From Streptomyces albofaciens JCM 4342 (lineage in GTDB: Bacteria; Actinomycetota; Actinomycetes; Streptomycetales; Streptomycetaceae): DNA of 64,000 nt. A model generated the notes under the pieces. The model did no database searches. It had not been told where the DNA came from and saw only the letters and a list, made by a program, of their open reading frames with translations. The stretch covers positions 1,612,001 to 1,676,000 of the forward strand of contig NZ_PDCM01000002.1 of assembly GCF_008634025.1 (NCBI RefSeq), in the 5' to 3' direction. Every line of letters starts with the position of its first letter. Position 1 is the first letter of the stretch. Of this stretch, positions 1 to 7,749 are shown in pieces. The position numbers were made by a program, and so were the translations under genes.

Positions 1-61
1 GGCGCGGGAGGCCGTCCGGTCGTCGTGGTGTGAAGATCAACCGGAGGCGGGCGCCGGTCAT

Positions 62-240
62 TCCCCGTAGCCGCCCCGGCCCGTAGGCACGCCCCGTAGC
101 CGCGCCCCGTAGGCGCACCAGCCATAGCCGCCCCGCAGGCGCCCCGCCCGTAGGCACGCCCCGTAGCCGCCCCGGCCCGTAGCCGCCCGCCCCGTAGGCA
201 CGACCCGTAGCCGCGCCCCGTAGCCGCTCCGGCCCGTAGG
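62..240. repeat. Degenerate CGTAG tandem repeat field
   Basis: About eleven copies of the pentamer CGTAG lie in 11-16 bp steps, in units such as CCCGTAGCCGC and CCCGTAGGCACG. A higher-order unit (CCCGTAGGCACG followed by CCCGTAGCCGC) recurs near 81, 148 and 192. No open reading frame of convincing codon use covers it, and it lies just downstream of the stop of the methyltransferase at 277. It is too short-period and too degenerate for CRISPR. It may be a slippage-born intergenic array or a transcription-end region; no function is assigned. Confidence 0.7.
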
Positions 241-276
241 CGTCCTCGCCCGTACAGCGCCCCCGCGCCAACCCGC

Positions 277-1248
277 CTACGCCGCCCGCGCCGTGTGGAA
301 CGTCTGGGCGGAGAGCCAGAAGAGGTCCGTGCGCCGGGCTACGCCCAGCGGGTCGTCCGGGTCGAGGAGGCGGGTGAGGGTGGCGCGGTCGTCCTCGTCC
401 AGGAATTCGCCGAAGACCTCGACGGCGCGGTCCAGTTGCCGGGTGATGTGCTGCCGCTGGGCCGCGTCCAGCGGGGCGGGCACGTCCAGCAGGAAGCTGC
501 GGCTGCGCGGGGACTTCAGGCCCGCCGCGGTCAGCAGGGCGGGCCAGTCCTCCACGACGCCGCGGGCGCCGGGCAGTGCCGCGCGCATCCGGGCGAACCA
601 GTCCTCGCGCACCGCCTCCAGGCGGGCCTCGAAGCCGGGGCGGCCGAAGCCGAAGTCGCGGGGCAGCATGCGGGACGACAGGCCGCCCTCGGAGGCGACG
701 AGCAGGCCGCCCGGGCGCAGCCGGCCGGCCAGGGCGGCCACCGCCGCGGCCTGGTCGCCGACGTGGTGCAGGGCCTTGCTGGACCAGATGAGGTCGGCGT
801 CGCCGACGCCGTCGATGCCGTCGGGCAGCTCGCCGACGTGGGTACGGAAGCGGTCGCCGAAGCCGAGGCGGGCGGCGCGGTCCCGGGCGCGTCCGAGGAG
901 CGCCTCGGTCGGGTCCACCGCCACGACCTCGGCGCGCGGGAAGGCCCGGGCGAGCAGGCAGCTGGTGACGCCGGGGCCGCTGCCGACGTCGAGCACCCGG
1001 CGCACCGCGTCGGGGCCCGGTCCGGACGGTTCGGTCAGCAGGTCCCGCAGCCAGGCCGTGGCCTGGTCGAGCATCGGCGTCTGGAATTCCGCCTCGCTTT
1101 CGAGGTGGGCGGCGAGCGCTTCCCAGTCCACGGTGGTGTGGTCGTCGTGGTGATGATGGTGCCGGTGCCCGGCCGGGTCGGGCTTCCGGCCGTGGTCGTC
1201 GTCGTGTCCGGGTGCCGGGGTGGTGGTGCCGTGGCTGTGGTCGGTCAT
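277..1248 (-). CDS. Class I SAM-dependent methyltransferase with His-rich N-terminus
   Basis: This 323-residue protein has a Rossmann methyltransferase core from about residue 80: the SAM-binding motif I is VLDVGSGPGVTS, followed by an acidic post-II residue (VVAVDPTE) and the motif DLIWSSKALHHV. This is the cytosolic small-molecule methyltransferase fold; the substrate cannot be told. The first 40 residues are unusual, with around 13 histidines and many aspartates including a run of five His, a likely metal-binding or disordered tail. Start ATG 1248 is chosen because the His-rich tail is in frame and the divergent promoter region follows directly. The gene is divergent from the DUF1266 gene, and a perfect palindrome lies 31-46 bp upstream of its start. 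Confidence 0.8.
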   Translation of the reverse strand: MTDHSHGTTTPAPGHDDDHGRKPDPAGHRHHHHHDDHTTVDWEALAAHLESEAEFQTPMLDQATAWLRDLLTEPSGPGPDAVRRVLDVGSGPGVTSCLLARAFPRAEVVAVDPTEALLGRARDRAARLGFGDRFRTHVGELPDGIDGVGDADLIWSSKALHHVGDQAAAVAALAGRLRPGGLLVASEGGLSSRMLPRDFGFGRPGFEARLEAVREDWFARMRAALPGARGVVEDWPALLTAAGLKSPRSRSFLLDVPAPLDAAQRQHITRQLDRAVEVFGEFLDEDDRATLTRLLDPDDPLGVARRTDLFWLSAQTFHTARAA

Positions 1249-1278
1249 GGGCCGAGGGTCCGGCAGGGCGCGCTGGAA

Positions 1279-1294
1279 GGCAACCTTTGTTGCC
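1279..1294. promoter_or_regulatory. Palindromic operator candidate GGCAAC-N4-GTTGCC
   Basis: A perfect inverted repeat (arms GGCAAC and GTTGCC, spacer CTTT) sits in the 103-bp divergent intergenic region between the His-rich methyltransferase and the DUF1266 gene. It is AT-richer than its surroundings and placed where a repressor would cover either promoter. The cognate regulator is not in the window as far as can be seen. Confidence 0.4.
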
Positions 1295-1351
1295 GGTCCG
1301 GCAAGGCCCCCGCGTCCGGCCCGGTGGGCCGGCCAACGTAAGGTCGGGTCC

Positions 1352-2437
1352 GTGGGAACTCCAGGATGGATACCGCCGACCGAGACGGAACGGCGGCTGT
1401 GTGAGGCGGGCGCGCGGGGCGACCGGGAAGGCCAGGTCGCGGCGGTGGCCGGCGAGGACCTGTATTTGGTGGTGCCCCAGCAGGGCCAGGACCCGCTGCC
1501 GGTCTACGAGGACCCGGCCGTGGGCGGCACCTGCATCCCGGTGACGACCCGCGGCATGCTGCCGCCCTGGCACCCCCAGCAGTTCTTCGACCGGGTGACG
1601 GTCGAGGAGCTGGCGCAGGACTGGCCGAACGACAAGTGGCAGCTGGCGGTCAACCCGGGTACGCCGTGCGCCGCTTACCTGCCTGCCACCGCCGCGCACC
1701 GCGCCGCCTGGACACGGGCCCGGGCCCAGTACGGCGTACGGCCCGGCGGGCTGCTCAGCACGCACTTCGGCGGGCCGTTGCACGGTCCGCTCGCCCAGGG
1801 GCTCGCCTGCGGCGCCCCGATCGCGGTGCACCACAGCGTGCCGTGGAACGAGCTGGGCACCGCCTTCCTCGACCACACGACCGACGCCGAGCTGCTGCGC
1901 GAGCAGTGGTCGGTGGTCGATCCGCCGTCCTGGCAGCAGCGCCTCGGCCAGCTGCTCGACGCGCGGTTCGTGCCCGCCGGGACGGAGGCCGCGCTGCGGG
2001 CCCGGAGCGGCGGCGAGGAGAAGGCGGACAAGGCGGAAGAGGGCGGCGAGAAGGGGGGCGAGGCGCGTTCCGGTGGGGTGCCGGAGCTGGTGGAGACGTA
2101 CGAGGAGCGGTTCCGTACGGACGGTCTGCTGCCTGCCGGCGGGCGGGTGAAGTCGCTCGTCGCCCTGGATTACGCGCACGCCGTCGCCCTCGTCCGCTGG
2201 GGCCTGGGCGCCCGTCTCTGCGCACCGCCGGAGGCCGAGCAGGCGGTGCTGCGCGCCGGGGAGCTGGCGCGGGCGGCGTACGGCTCGTGGCAGGAGTTCT
2301 CGGCGGGGTACGCGCTGGGCCGGGTGCTGGCCTTCGACAACGGCTGGTTCGGCGCGGCGTACCAGGAGGCCGTGCACATCCACCGCGTCCTCACCCAGGA
2401 CCCGGCCTCGCCGTGGGTGGGCCTGCCGTTCGCCTGA
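1352..2437 (+). CDS. DUF1266 domain-containing protein
   Basis: A 361-residue protein. The first part (about residues 15-120) resembles the SseB-type N-terminal domain seen in Streptomyces proteins of this architecture (motif LAVNPGTPCAAYLP), and the C-terminal half matches DUF1266 (SLVALDYAHAVALVRWGLGARLC and the region around AYGSWQEFSAGYALGR). Function unknown; such proteins are usually cytosolic. A charged, low-complexity Glu/Lys/Gly linker of about 25 residues separates the halves. GTG 1352 is preferred over upstream starts because the upstream sequence translates into Arg/Trp-rich non-conserved residues and because TAAGGT lies 7 nt before it, compatible with a leaderless transcript. DUF1266 assignment is by recognition, not alignment. 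Confidence 0.72.
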   Translation: MGTPGWIPPTETERRLCEAGARGDREGQVAAVAGEDLYLVVPQQGQDPLPVYEDPAVGGTCIPVTTRGMLPPWHPQQFFDRVTVEELAQDWPNDKWQLAVNPGTPCAAYLPATAAHRAAWTRARAQYGVRPGGLLSTHFGGPLHGPLAQGLACGAPIAVHHSVPWNELGTAFLDHTTDAELLREQWSVVDPPSWQQRLGQLLDARFVPAGTEAALRARSGGEEKADKAEEGGEKGGEARSGGVPELVETYEERFRTDGLLPAGGRVKSLVALDYAHAVALVRWGLGARLCAPPEAEQAVLRAGELARAAYGSWQEFSAGYALGRVLAFDNGWFGAAYQEAVHIHRVLTQDPASPWVGLPFA

Positions 2438-2494
2438 CGACCGGCCCGTACGGGGGCGGGCGGCACCGACCGGGCGCGGCCGCCCTCCGCCGCC

Positions 2495-2905
2495 TCAGGT
2501 GATGTCCGTGACGGTCACCGTCACCGTGACCACCGGCGGACCACCGCCCTCCTCCCCCGGTGCCCCCTCCAGCGCCTCCCGCACCGCCGCCACGACGCGT
2601 GGCCGGACCGCGCGGGTCACGTCCAGGGCCCGGTGACCGCGCCGGACCGCCAGGTGGACGCGGATACGCCACTGACCGGGGCCGGGCCCGCGCTCGGCGC
2701 GTACACCGGCGACGCGACCGTCGTGCACCGCCGGAGCGGCCGGAGCGGCAGCGGCCGGGGAGCCGGTGCGCGACGGCCGTCCCGGCACCGTCCGCCGCAG
2801 CAGTTCACCGAACCCGGGCCGGAGGAAGGCGACGCCTGGCGTGTCCTTGGCGGCCCCGGCCGCGGCCCGCAGGACCGCCCCGCGCAGCCGGGCGTCACCG
2901 TTCAT
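2495..2905 (-). CDS. Asp23/Gls24-like small protein
   Basis: A 136-residue protein with an Asp23-type half from about residue 60: the segment WRIRVHLAVRRGHRALDVTRAVRPRVVAAV followed by a beta-rich Val/Thr repeat end (VTVTVTVTDIT). Asp23/Gls24 proteins are envelope-associated stress proteins. Its ATG overlaps the stop of the preceding zinc-finger/Asp23 gene as ATGA, so translation is probably coupled. It is the last gene of the ECF sigma operon. The first 60 residues are Ala/Pro/Arg-rich and probably flexible. It could form hetero-oligomers with the larger Asp23 protein; that is inference. Confidence 0.7.
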   Translation of the reverse strand: MNGDARLRGAVLRAAAGAAKDTPGVAFLRPGFGELLRRTVPGRPSRTGSPAAAAPAAPAVHDGRVAGVRAERGPGPGQWRIRVHLAVRRGHRALDVTRAVRPRVVAAVREALEGAPGEEGGGPPVVTVTVTVTDIT

Positions 2906-3537
2906 GACGTGCTCCGTTCCCCGGCGTCCGGATCGTCCTCGGCATCCGGACCGTCGCCGGTGTCGCTCTCCACGAGGTCGACCACGCTGACGTCGATCTC
3001 CTCGACGGCCAGGCCGACGCCGTCCCGCGCCGCCGCCCGGACCCGTTCGCGTACCCGGTCGGCGAGGGCGGGCAGCGGCCACTCGTACCCGGCGACCAGT
3101 TCCAGCGCCACCTTCATGGGCCCCTGCGGTGCGAGCAGGGTGACGCGGCAGCTGCCCGCCTGGACGTCCGGCAGCGTCTCGGCCGCGGCGCGGAAGGCCT
3201 TGGCCGCGGCCGCCTCGGTGATCCACGCGTCGTCCTCGGGCCCGCCCAGCGGCAGCGTCCGGCCCGGCCGGAGTTCGGTCCTGACCAGGTCCATCACCCG
3301 GGCCGTGAAGCGTTCGGCGTCCCGGTCGTCGGCCTGCCCGGCCTCCGCGGCGGCCCGCCGGGCCTCTCGTACGTAGCCGTCCAGCACGCCGAGGCCGGCC
3401 AGCGCCTCCTGGCAGTACGGGCACTGCCCGGCGTGCGGGTCCGCGTCCGCGCCCGGGTCGCCGTCCCGGTCCGCCCACACGGACGACAGCGTGCGGCCGC
3501 ACGGCAGGGTCGGGTCGTCGTGCTCGCCTAGCGCCAT
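2902..3537 (-). CDS. Zinc-finger (ZAS-like) / Asp23 fusion, probable anti-sigma factor
   Basis: A 211-residue protein in two parts. Residues 1-60 contain Cys13, His35, Cys39 and Cys42, giving the spacing H-X3-C-X2-C of zinc anti-sigma (ZAS) domains. Residues 95-195 are Asp23/Gls24-like (WITEAAAAKAFRAAAETLPDV, MKVALELVAGYEWPLPALADRVRERV). The gene overlaps the end of the ECF sigma gene by 10 bp and the start of the next Asp23-like gene by 4 bp, so the three are one translation unit. Known: ECF sigma factors are commonly held by a co-encoded ZAS protein. Inference: here the ZAS module is attached to an envelope-stress scaffold rather than to a membrane helix, since no transmembrane segment is visible. 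Confidence 0.75.
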   Translation of the reverse strand: MALGEHDDPTLPCGRTLSSVWADRDGDPGADADPHAGQCPYCQEALAGLGVLDGYVREARRAAAEAGQADDRDAERFTARVMDLVRTELRPGRTLPLGGPEDDAWITEAAAAKAFRAAAETLPDVQAGSCRVTLLAPQGPMKVALELVAGYEWPLPALADRVRERVRAAARDGVGLAVEEIDVSVVDLVESDTGDGPDAEDDPDAGERSTS

Positions 3538-4073
3538 GCGCCCATCGCCTCCGTCAGATAGCGGCGTGCTCGGAAGACCCTGCCACGGACCGCCTGGTGG
3601 CTGATGCCCACCACGTCGGCGATGTCCTCGTACGGCAGGCCGTGCAGTTCGCGCAGCACCCAGCAGGCGCGCTGTTCCGGGGTGAGCCCGTCCATCGCCC
3701 GCGTCAGCCCCTCGACGGCGGCGGTCGACTCGGCGGCCCGTACCGGCGACGACGCGTGCTCGGGCGCGGTCGGCTCCGGGACCGAGCCGAGATCCTGGGT
3801 GGGTCTGCGGGCCCGCAGCAGGTTCAGGCAGCGGTTGGTGACGATGCGGTACATCCAGGTCGCGAACGCGGCGTCGCCGCGGAATTCCGGGATTCTGCGC
3901 CAGGCGCTCACGAAGGCGTCCTGTACGGCGTCCTCCGCGTCGGCGCGGCTGCCGAGCAGCCGGGTCGCGAGGCGCAGGAGCTGGGCGCTGTGCCGGCGGA
4001 CGAGCACCTCGAAAGCCCCCTCGTCCCCTTCCCCGGCGCGTACGGCCAGCAGGGCGTCGCTGGGTTCGGGCAC
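3528..4073 (-). CDS. ECF-type RNA polymerase sigma factor
   Basis: A 181-residue ECF sigma factor with region 2 (LLRLATRLLGSRADAEDAVQDAFVSAWRRI and FATWMYRIVTNRCLNLLRAR) and region 4 (LTPEQRACWVLRELHGLPYEDIADVVGISHQAVRGRVFRARRYL), joined by a Pro/Ser-rich linker. It directs RNA polymerase to stress promoters. GTG 4073 is preceded by GGAAGGAG at good spacing. It is the first gene of a three-gene overlapping operon with two Asp23-family proteins, the first of which carries a zinc anti-sigma-like motif. Its targets probably include its own operon, but no clear ECF -35 element could be defined in the upstream gap. Confidence 0.9.
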   Translation of the reverse strand: MPEPSDALLAVRAGEGDEGAFEVLVRRHSAQLLRLATRLLGSRADAEDAVQDAFVSAWRRIPEFRGDAAFATWMYRIVTNRCLNLLRARRPTQDLGSVPEPTAPEHASSPVRAAESTAAVEGLTRAMDGLTPEQRACWVLRELHGLPYEDIADVVGISHQAVRGRVFRARRYLTEAMGAWR

Positions 4074-4374
4074 TCGCCGGCTCCTTCCTTCCCTGTTCCC
4101 GCGCGCCCGGGGGCGGCTGTCCCGCCCGGCCCCGGTCGCGCCGTCACGCCTAGGTCATAGCCCCGTGCTCCCCGTCGGACACCTCCCGGCGCCGAACGTC
4201 ACGCGGACATCGGCACGCACACGCGCAGCCCGGCGGCCCGGCACCGCTCCCCGGCCGGACCGCCCGTATACCGCGTGTCGGGGCCCTTCGTGCACGCTTG
4301 TACGCTGCGGAAACGGGCAGACGGACCAGGCCGGGCGAGCGGCCCGGGCCGACAGCGGGGAGAGGACGGACACG
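4074..4374. other. Divergent intergenic region without a gene
   Basis: About 300 bp between the ECF sigma gene (leftward) and the YihY gene (rightward). It must hold both promoters. No open frame with Streptomyces codon bias, no tRNA-like fold and no clear palindrome was found. Candidate -10 elements exist (TACGCT near 4310 for the rightward gene) but without convincing -35 partners. Confidence 0.5.
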
Positions 4375-5337
4375 ATGAGCGGGAGCGGTAACGGCCGCGG
4401 GCCGCAGCGGGCGCTGCTCACCACCGGAGCCGGCCGCCGGCCGCGCACGCGGAGCGCGGCGCTGCCGAGCTGGCCCCGGATCCGGACCGCGGCCCGCCGT
4501 ACCCCGGTCTCGATCTGGAACGACGACGTGTCCGACTGGGCGGCCAGTCTGACGTACTACTCGGTGCTGGCGCTGCTGCCCTCCGTGATCGTCACCATCT
4601 CGCTCATCGGCATCGCCGCTCCGGAGGCCACCGAGGAGCTGATCAACCACGTCAGCTCCCTCGCCCCGGCCGGGTCCGGCGCGACCGTCCGCCGGGCCCT
4701 GGTGACCATGGCCCACCAGCGGACCGCCGCATGGATGCTGGTGGGCGGCGGGACGGTCAGCGCCCTGTGGTCGTCGTGCAGCTATCTGGCGGTGTTCCGG
4801 CGGGCCCTGCACGCCATGTACCGGGTACGGGACGACCGGCCGCCGTGGCACAAGGCGCCGCGCATCCTGGCGACGGCGCTGCTGCTGATGGCGCTGCTGA
4901 TCAGCAGCGCGGTGGCCCTGGTGGTCAGCGGCCCCCTGGCGCACGCGGCCGCGCGGGGGCTGGGGCTGGGCGAGGGCAGCGGGGCGATGTGGGACCTGTT
5001 GCAGTGGCCGCTGCTGTTGCTGCTGGCGATCGTGCTGGTGATGGTGCTCTTCCGCACGGGCCCCTCCCGCACGCGCGGGCGGCGGGCGGTGCCCGGCGGG
5101 GTGGTCGCGGTGCTGCTGTGGCTGGTGGCCTCGGCGGGTTTCACGTTCTACGTGTCGTACGTGGGCACGTTCAACCGCCTCTACGGGTCGCTCGCCGGGC
5201 CCGTGGTCTTCCTGATATGGCTGTGGTTCTCCCACCTGTCGCTGCTGAGCGGCGCGCAGTTCAACGCCGAGCTGGCCCGTATGGAGACCGCGGACGGCGC
5301 CCCGGAGGACGGCACCGGCACCGGCACGGACGGCTGA
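4375..5337 (+). CDS. YihY/BrkB family integral membrane protein
   Basis: A 320-residue multi-pass membrane protein of the YihY/virulence factor BrkB family. The family signature is visible around residues 40-80 (SIWNDDVSDWAASLTYYSVLALLPSV), followed by hydrophobic segments near 65-80, 118-140, 165-190, 210-235 and 250-300, ending in the LYGSLAGPVVFLIWLWFSHLSLLSGAQFNAEL motif region. Biochemical role unknown; older RNase BN annotation is wrong for this family. ATG 4375 is chosen because GGGGAGAGGA precedes it and because further upstream the same frame codes Arg/Ser-rich unlikely protein. Stand-alone gene. Confidence 0.87.
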   Translation: MSGSGNGRGPQRALLTTGAGRRPRTRSAALPSWPRIRTAARRTPVSIWNDDVSDWAASLTYYSVLALLPSVIVTISLIGIAAPEATEELINHVSSLAPAGSGATVRRALVTMAHQRTAAWMLVGGGTVSALWSSCSYLAVFRRALHAMYRVRDDRPPWHKAPRILATALLLMALLISSAVALVVSGPLAHAAARGLGLGEGSGAMWDLLQWPLLLLLAIVLVMVLFRTGPSRTRGRRAVPGGVVAVLLWLVASAGFTFYVSYVGTFNRLYGSLAGPVVFLIWLWFSHLSLLSGAQFNAELARMETADGAPEDGTGTGTDG

Positions 5338-5368
5338 GCGCCGCCCGCCCGCAGCGGTACGCGCCCGC

Positions 5369-5680
5369 TCAGCTCCCCCCGTGGCCGGTGGCGATCTCCT
5401 CCACCCGCCGCGCCAGCGTGAAGTCGAGCGCCGTGATCGCGTTGCCGGCGCTGTGGGTGTGCACGGCGAGGGTGAGGGTGTTGTAGCCGAGGGTCAGTGC
5501 GGAGTGGTGGCCGAGCTCCTCCTGGATCTGGGCGACGTGCACCACCATCGCGGCGGCCGGCAGGTGCCCCTCGAAGGTGTACGTACGGGTCAGCCTGCCG
5601 TCCGCCACCGACCAGCCGGGCAGCTCCGCGAGCCGGTCCTCTATCTCCTTGTCCGTCAGCGGGTCCACCGATGCGTCCAT
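5369..5680 (-). CDS. 4a-hydroxytetrahydrobiopterin dehydratase (PCD/DCoH family)
   Basis: A 103-residue pterin-4a-carbinolamine dehydratase. The family motif is clear: EELGHHSALTLGYNTLTLAV with the His pair, then THSAGNAITALDFTLA. The enzyme dehydrates 4a-hydroxytetrahydrobiopterin in the cytosol; in bacteria without aromatic hydroxylases its role is often in molybdopterin or general pterin recycling. ATG 5680 is preferred over an in-frame ATG 24 nt upstream (5704) because GGCGGAGCGAG precedes it. It is convergent with the YihY gene, 31 bp away. Confidence 0.85.
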   Translation of the reverse strand: MDASVDPLTDKEIEDRLAELPGWSVADGRLTRTYTFEGHLPAAAMVVHVAQIQEELGHHSALTLGYNTLTLAVHTHSAGNAITALDFTLARRVEEIATGHGGS

Positions 5681-5908
5681 GTCTCGCTCCGCCTCTCCGT
5701 CCACCGCGCACGGTCCGGCGCACCCCGCGGCACCGGGCGTACGCGTCGTGTCGAGTGCCTTGATTGCAGCAGTTCCAGCGTGGCACGCCGAGGACGCTTT
5801 CGCGCCAATGTGCGTACGGCCACGCCGCGGGCTTCCGGGGTGCGGGGGCCGCTTCTATGCTCCTGCGCCTGACGAGGCAGGCGTTACCGGGCGTAGTGGG
5901 GAGTAACC

Positions 5909-7741
5909 GTGGGCAGCGTGAAGCGTATGGAACCTGAGCGCACAGACGGTGAGGGAAGTCCGCGGCGGGCGTTCCTCGGCCGGGCCGCGGCGGTGGGCGG
6001 CGCACTCGCCCTCGGGGCCGCCGGGGGCACGGCCGTTGCCGCGCCCGCGCCGGGCGGCGCCCGCCGCCGTGGAGCGGGCCGGACCGTGGCCGTCCTCGGC
6101 GGCGGCGTGGCCGGGCTGACCGCCGCTCACGAACTGGCCGAACGGGGCTTCCAGGTCACCGTCTACGAGCGCAAGCCGGGCGGGCTGGGCGGCAAGGCCC
6201 GCAGCATGGACGTACCGGGCAGCGCGCGCGGCGGGCGCAAGCCGCTGCCCGGCGAGCACGGCTTCCGTTTCATCCCGGGCATCTACCACAACCTGCCGGA
6301 CACCCTGCGCCGCATCCCGTTCCCGGGGAACGCCAACGGCTGCCACGACAACCTCGTCGCCTCCACCGAGGTGATGTTCGCCCGCACCGGCGGCCGGGAG
6401 GACATCCGTATCCCGTTCTCCGTCGTCGGCACTCCCCCGCCCGTCCTGACCCCCGACGCGTTCCTGCGCATGCTGACCGGGCTGCTGGACACCGCCACCC
6501 ACCTGCCCGCCCACGAGATCGCGTACTTCGCCAACCGGCTGCTGGTCTTCCTGACCAGCTGCGACCGGCGCCGGCTGGAGGTCTGGGAGCACACGCCGTG
6601 GTGGCGGTTCGTGCGGGCCGCGTCGATGTCACCGGACTACCAGCGGCTGCTGGCCGTCGGCCTGACCCGCAACATCGTGGCGACCAAGGCGGAGATCGCC
6701 TCCACCCGGACCGTGGCGACCTGCGCCGAGGCGTTCGTCTTCAACGTGCTAGGGCGGGGCGCGGACGGACAGCCCGACCGGGTGCTGAACCTGCCCACCA
6801 ACGAGGCGTGGATCGACCCGTGGGTGGCCCATCTGAAGTCGCTGGGCGTGACGTTCCGCGTCGGGTGGTCCGTACGGGACCTGCGGCTGGCGGGCGGCCG
6901 GATCGCGGAGGCGGTCGTCACCGACCCGCGGGGCGCGCGGCAGTCGGTCGTCGCCGACCACTTCGTCCAGGCGATGCCGGTCGAACACGCCCGCAGGACC
7001 TGGAACGCCGCCGTCCGGGCCGCCGATCCCCAGCTGGCGCGCTGCGACAAGCTGGCGACCGACTGGATGACGGGCATCCAGTTCTATCTGACCGAGCCGA
7101 CGCCCATCATCCACGGGCACGTCAACCACATCGACTCGCCGTGGTCGCTGACCTCGGTCGGTCAGGCGCAGTACTGGAAGAGCCGCGACTTCCCGGCCGA
7201 CTACGGGGACGGGACGGTGGCCGACTGTCTGTCCGTGGACATCTCGGAGTGGGACAAGCCGGGCATCCTGTACGGGAAGACGGCCAAGCAGTGCACCCGC
7301 GAGGAGATCGCCCAGGAGGTCTGGGCGCAGATGAAGGGCGGCCTCAACGACACCGGTGAGCATGTGCTGCTGGACTCGGCGCTGCACTCCTGGTTCCTGG
7401 ACCCGGCCGTCGGCGGGCTCGGCACGCCGCACCCCACCAACGACGAGCAGCTGCTCATCCACCCCACCGGCTCCTGGTTCAACCGGCCCACGTCCCGTAC
7501 GGCGATCCCCAACCTCTTCCTCGCCGGTGACTACGTGGCCGTCGACATCGACCTGGCGACCATGGAGGGCGCCAACGCCTCCGCCCGCCAGGCCGTGAAC
7601 GCGCTGCTGGACGCGGCCGGTTCCGGCGCCGGGCGGTGTACGGTCACGCCCCTGTACCGCGCCCCGGAATTCGCGGCGCTGAAGCGGCACGACGAGACGC
7701 GGTACCGGCTCGGGCTCCGCAACGCGTTCGACCTGGGGTGA
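5909..7741 (+). CDS. Tat-exported FAD-dependent oxidoreductase (phytoene desaturase/HpnE-like)
   Basis: A 610-residue flavoprotein. It begins with a twin-arginine signal (SPRRAFLGRAAAVGG followed by an Ala/Gly-rich hydrophobic stretch), then a dinucleotide-binding fold, VAVLGGGVAGLTAAHELAERG with YERKPGGLGGKARS, as in phytoene desaturases and hydroxysqualene dehydroxylases. The C-terminal FAD motif is NLFLAGDYVAVDIDLATMEGANASARQAVNALL. Known: this fold oxidises or isomerises isoprenoid or amine substrates. Tat export suggests an extracytoplasmic flavoenzyme loaded with FAD before export. No isoprenoid genes flank it, so the substrate is open. Start GTG 5909 is preceded by GGGGAG. Confidence 0.75.
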   Translation: MGSVKRMEPERTDGEGSPRRAFLGRAAAVGGALALGAAGGTAVAAPAPGGARRRGAGRTVAVLGGGVAGLTAAHELAERGFQVTVYERKPGGLGGKARSMDVPGSARGGRKPLPGEHGFRFIPGIYHNLPDTLRRIPFPGNANGCHDNLVASTEVMFARTGGREDIRIPFSVVGTPPPVLTPDAFLRMLTGLLDTATHLPAHEIAYFANRLLVFLTSCDRRRLEVWEHTPWWRFVRAASMSPDYQRLLAVGLTRNIVATKAEIASTRTVATCAEAFVFNVLGRGADGQPDRVLNLPTNEAWIDPWVAHLKSLGVTFRVGWSVRDLRLAGGRIAEAVVTDPRGARQSVVADHFVQAMPVEHARRTWNAAVRAADPQLARCDKLATDWMTGIQFYLTEPTPIIHGHVNHIDSPWSLTSVGQAQYWKSRDFPADYGDGTVADCLSVDISEWDKPGILYGKTAKQCTREEIAQEVWAQMKGGLNDTGEHVLLDSALHSWFLDPAVGGLGTPHPTNDEQLLIHPTGSWFNRPTSRTAIPNLFLAGDYVAVDIDLATMEGANASARQAVNALLDAAGSGAGRCTVTPLYRAPEFAALKRHDETRYRLGLRNAFDLG

Positions 7742-7749
7742 GGCGGGGA

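Noticed and set aside
62..240. CGTAG repeats as CRISPR or attachment site
   Set aside because: The units are 11-16 bp, degenerate and without constant spacers; no integrase or cas gene is near.
3604..4374. Long N-terminal extension of the YihY protein
   Set aside because: It is antisense to the ECF sigma gene and has poor codon use; ATG 4375 with GGGGAGAGGA is the start.
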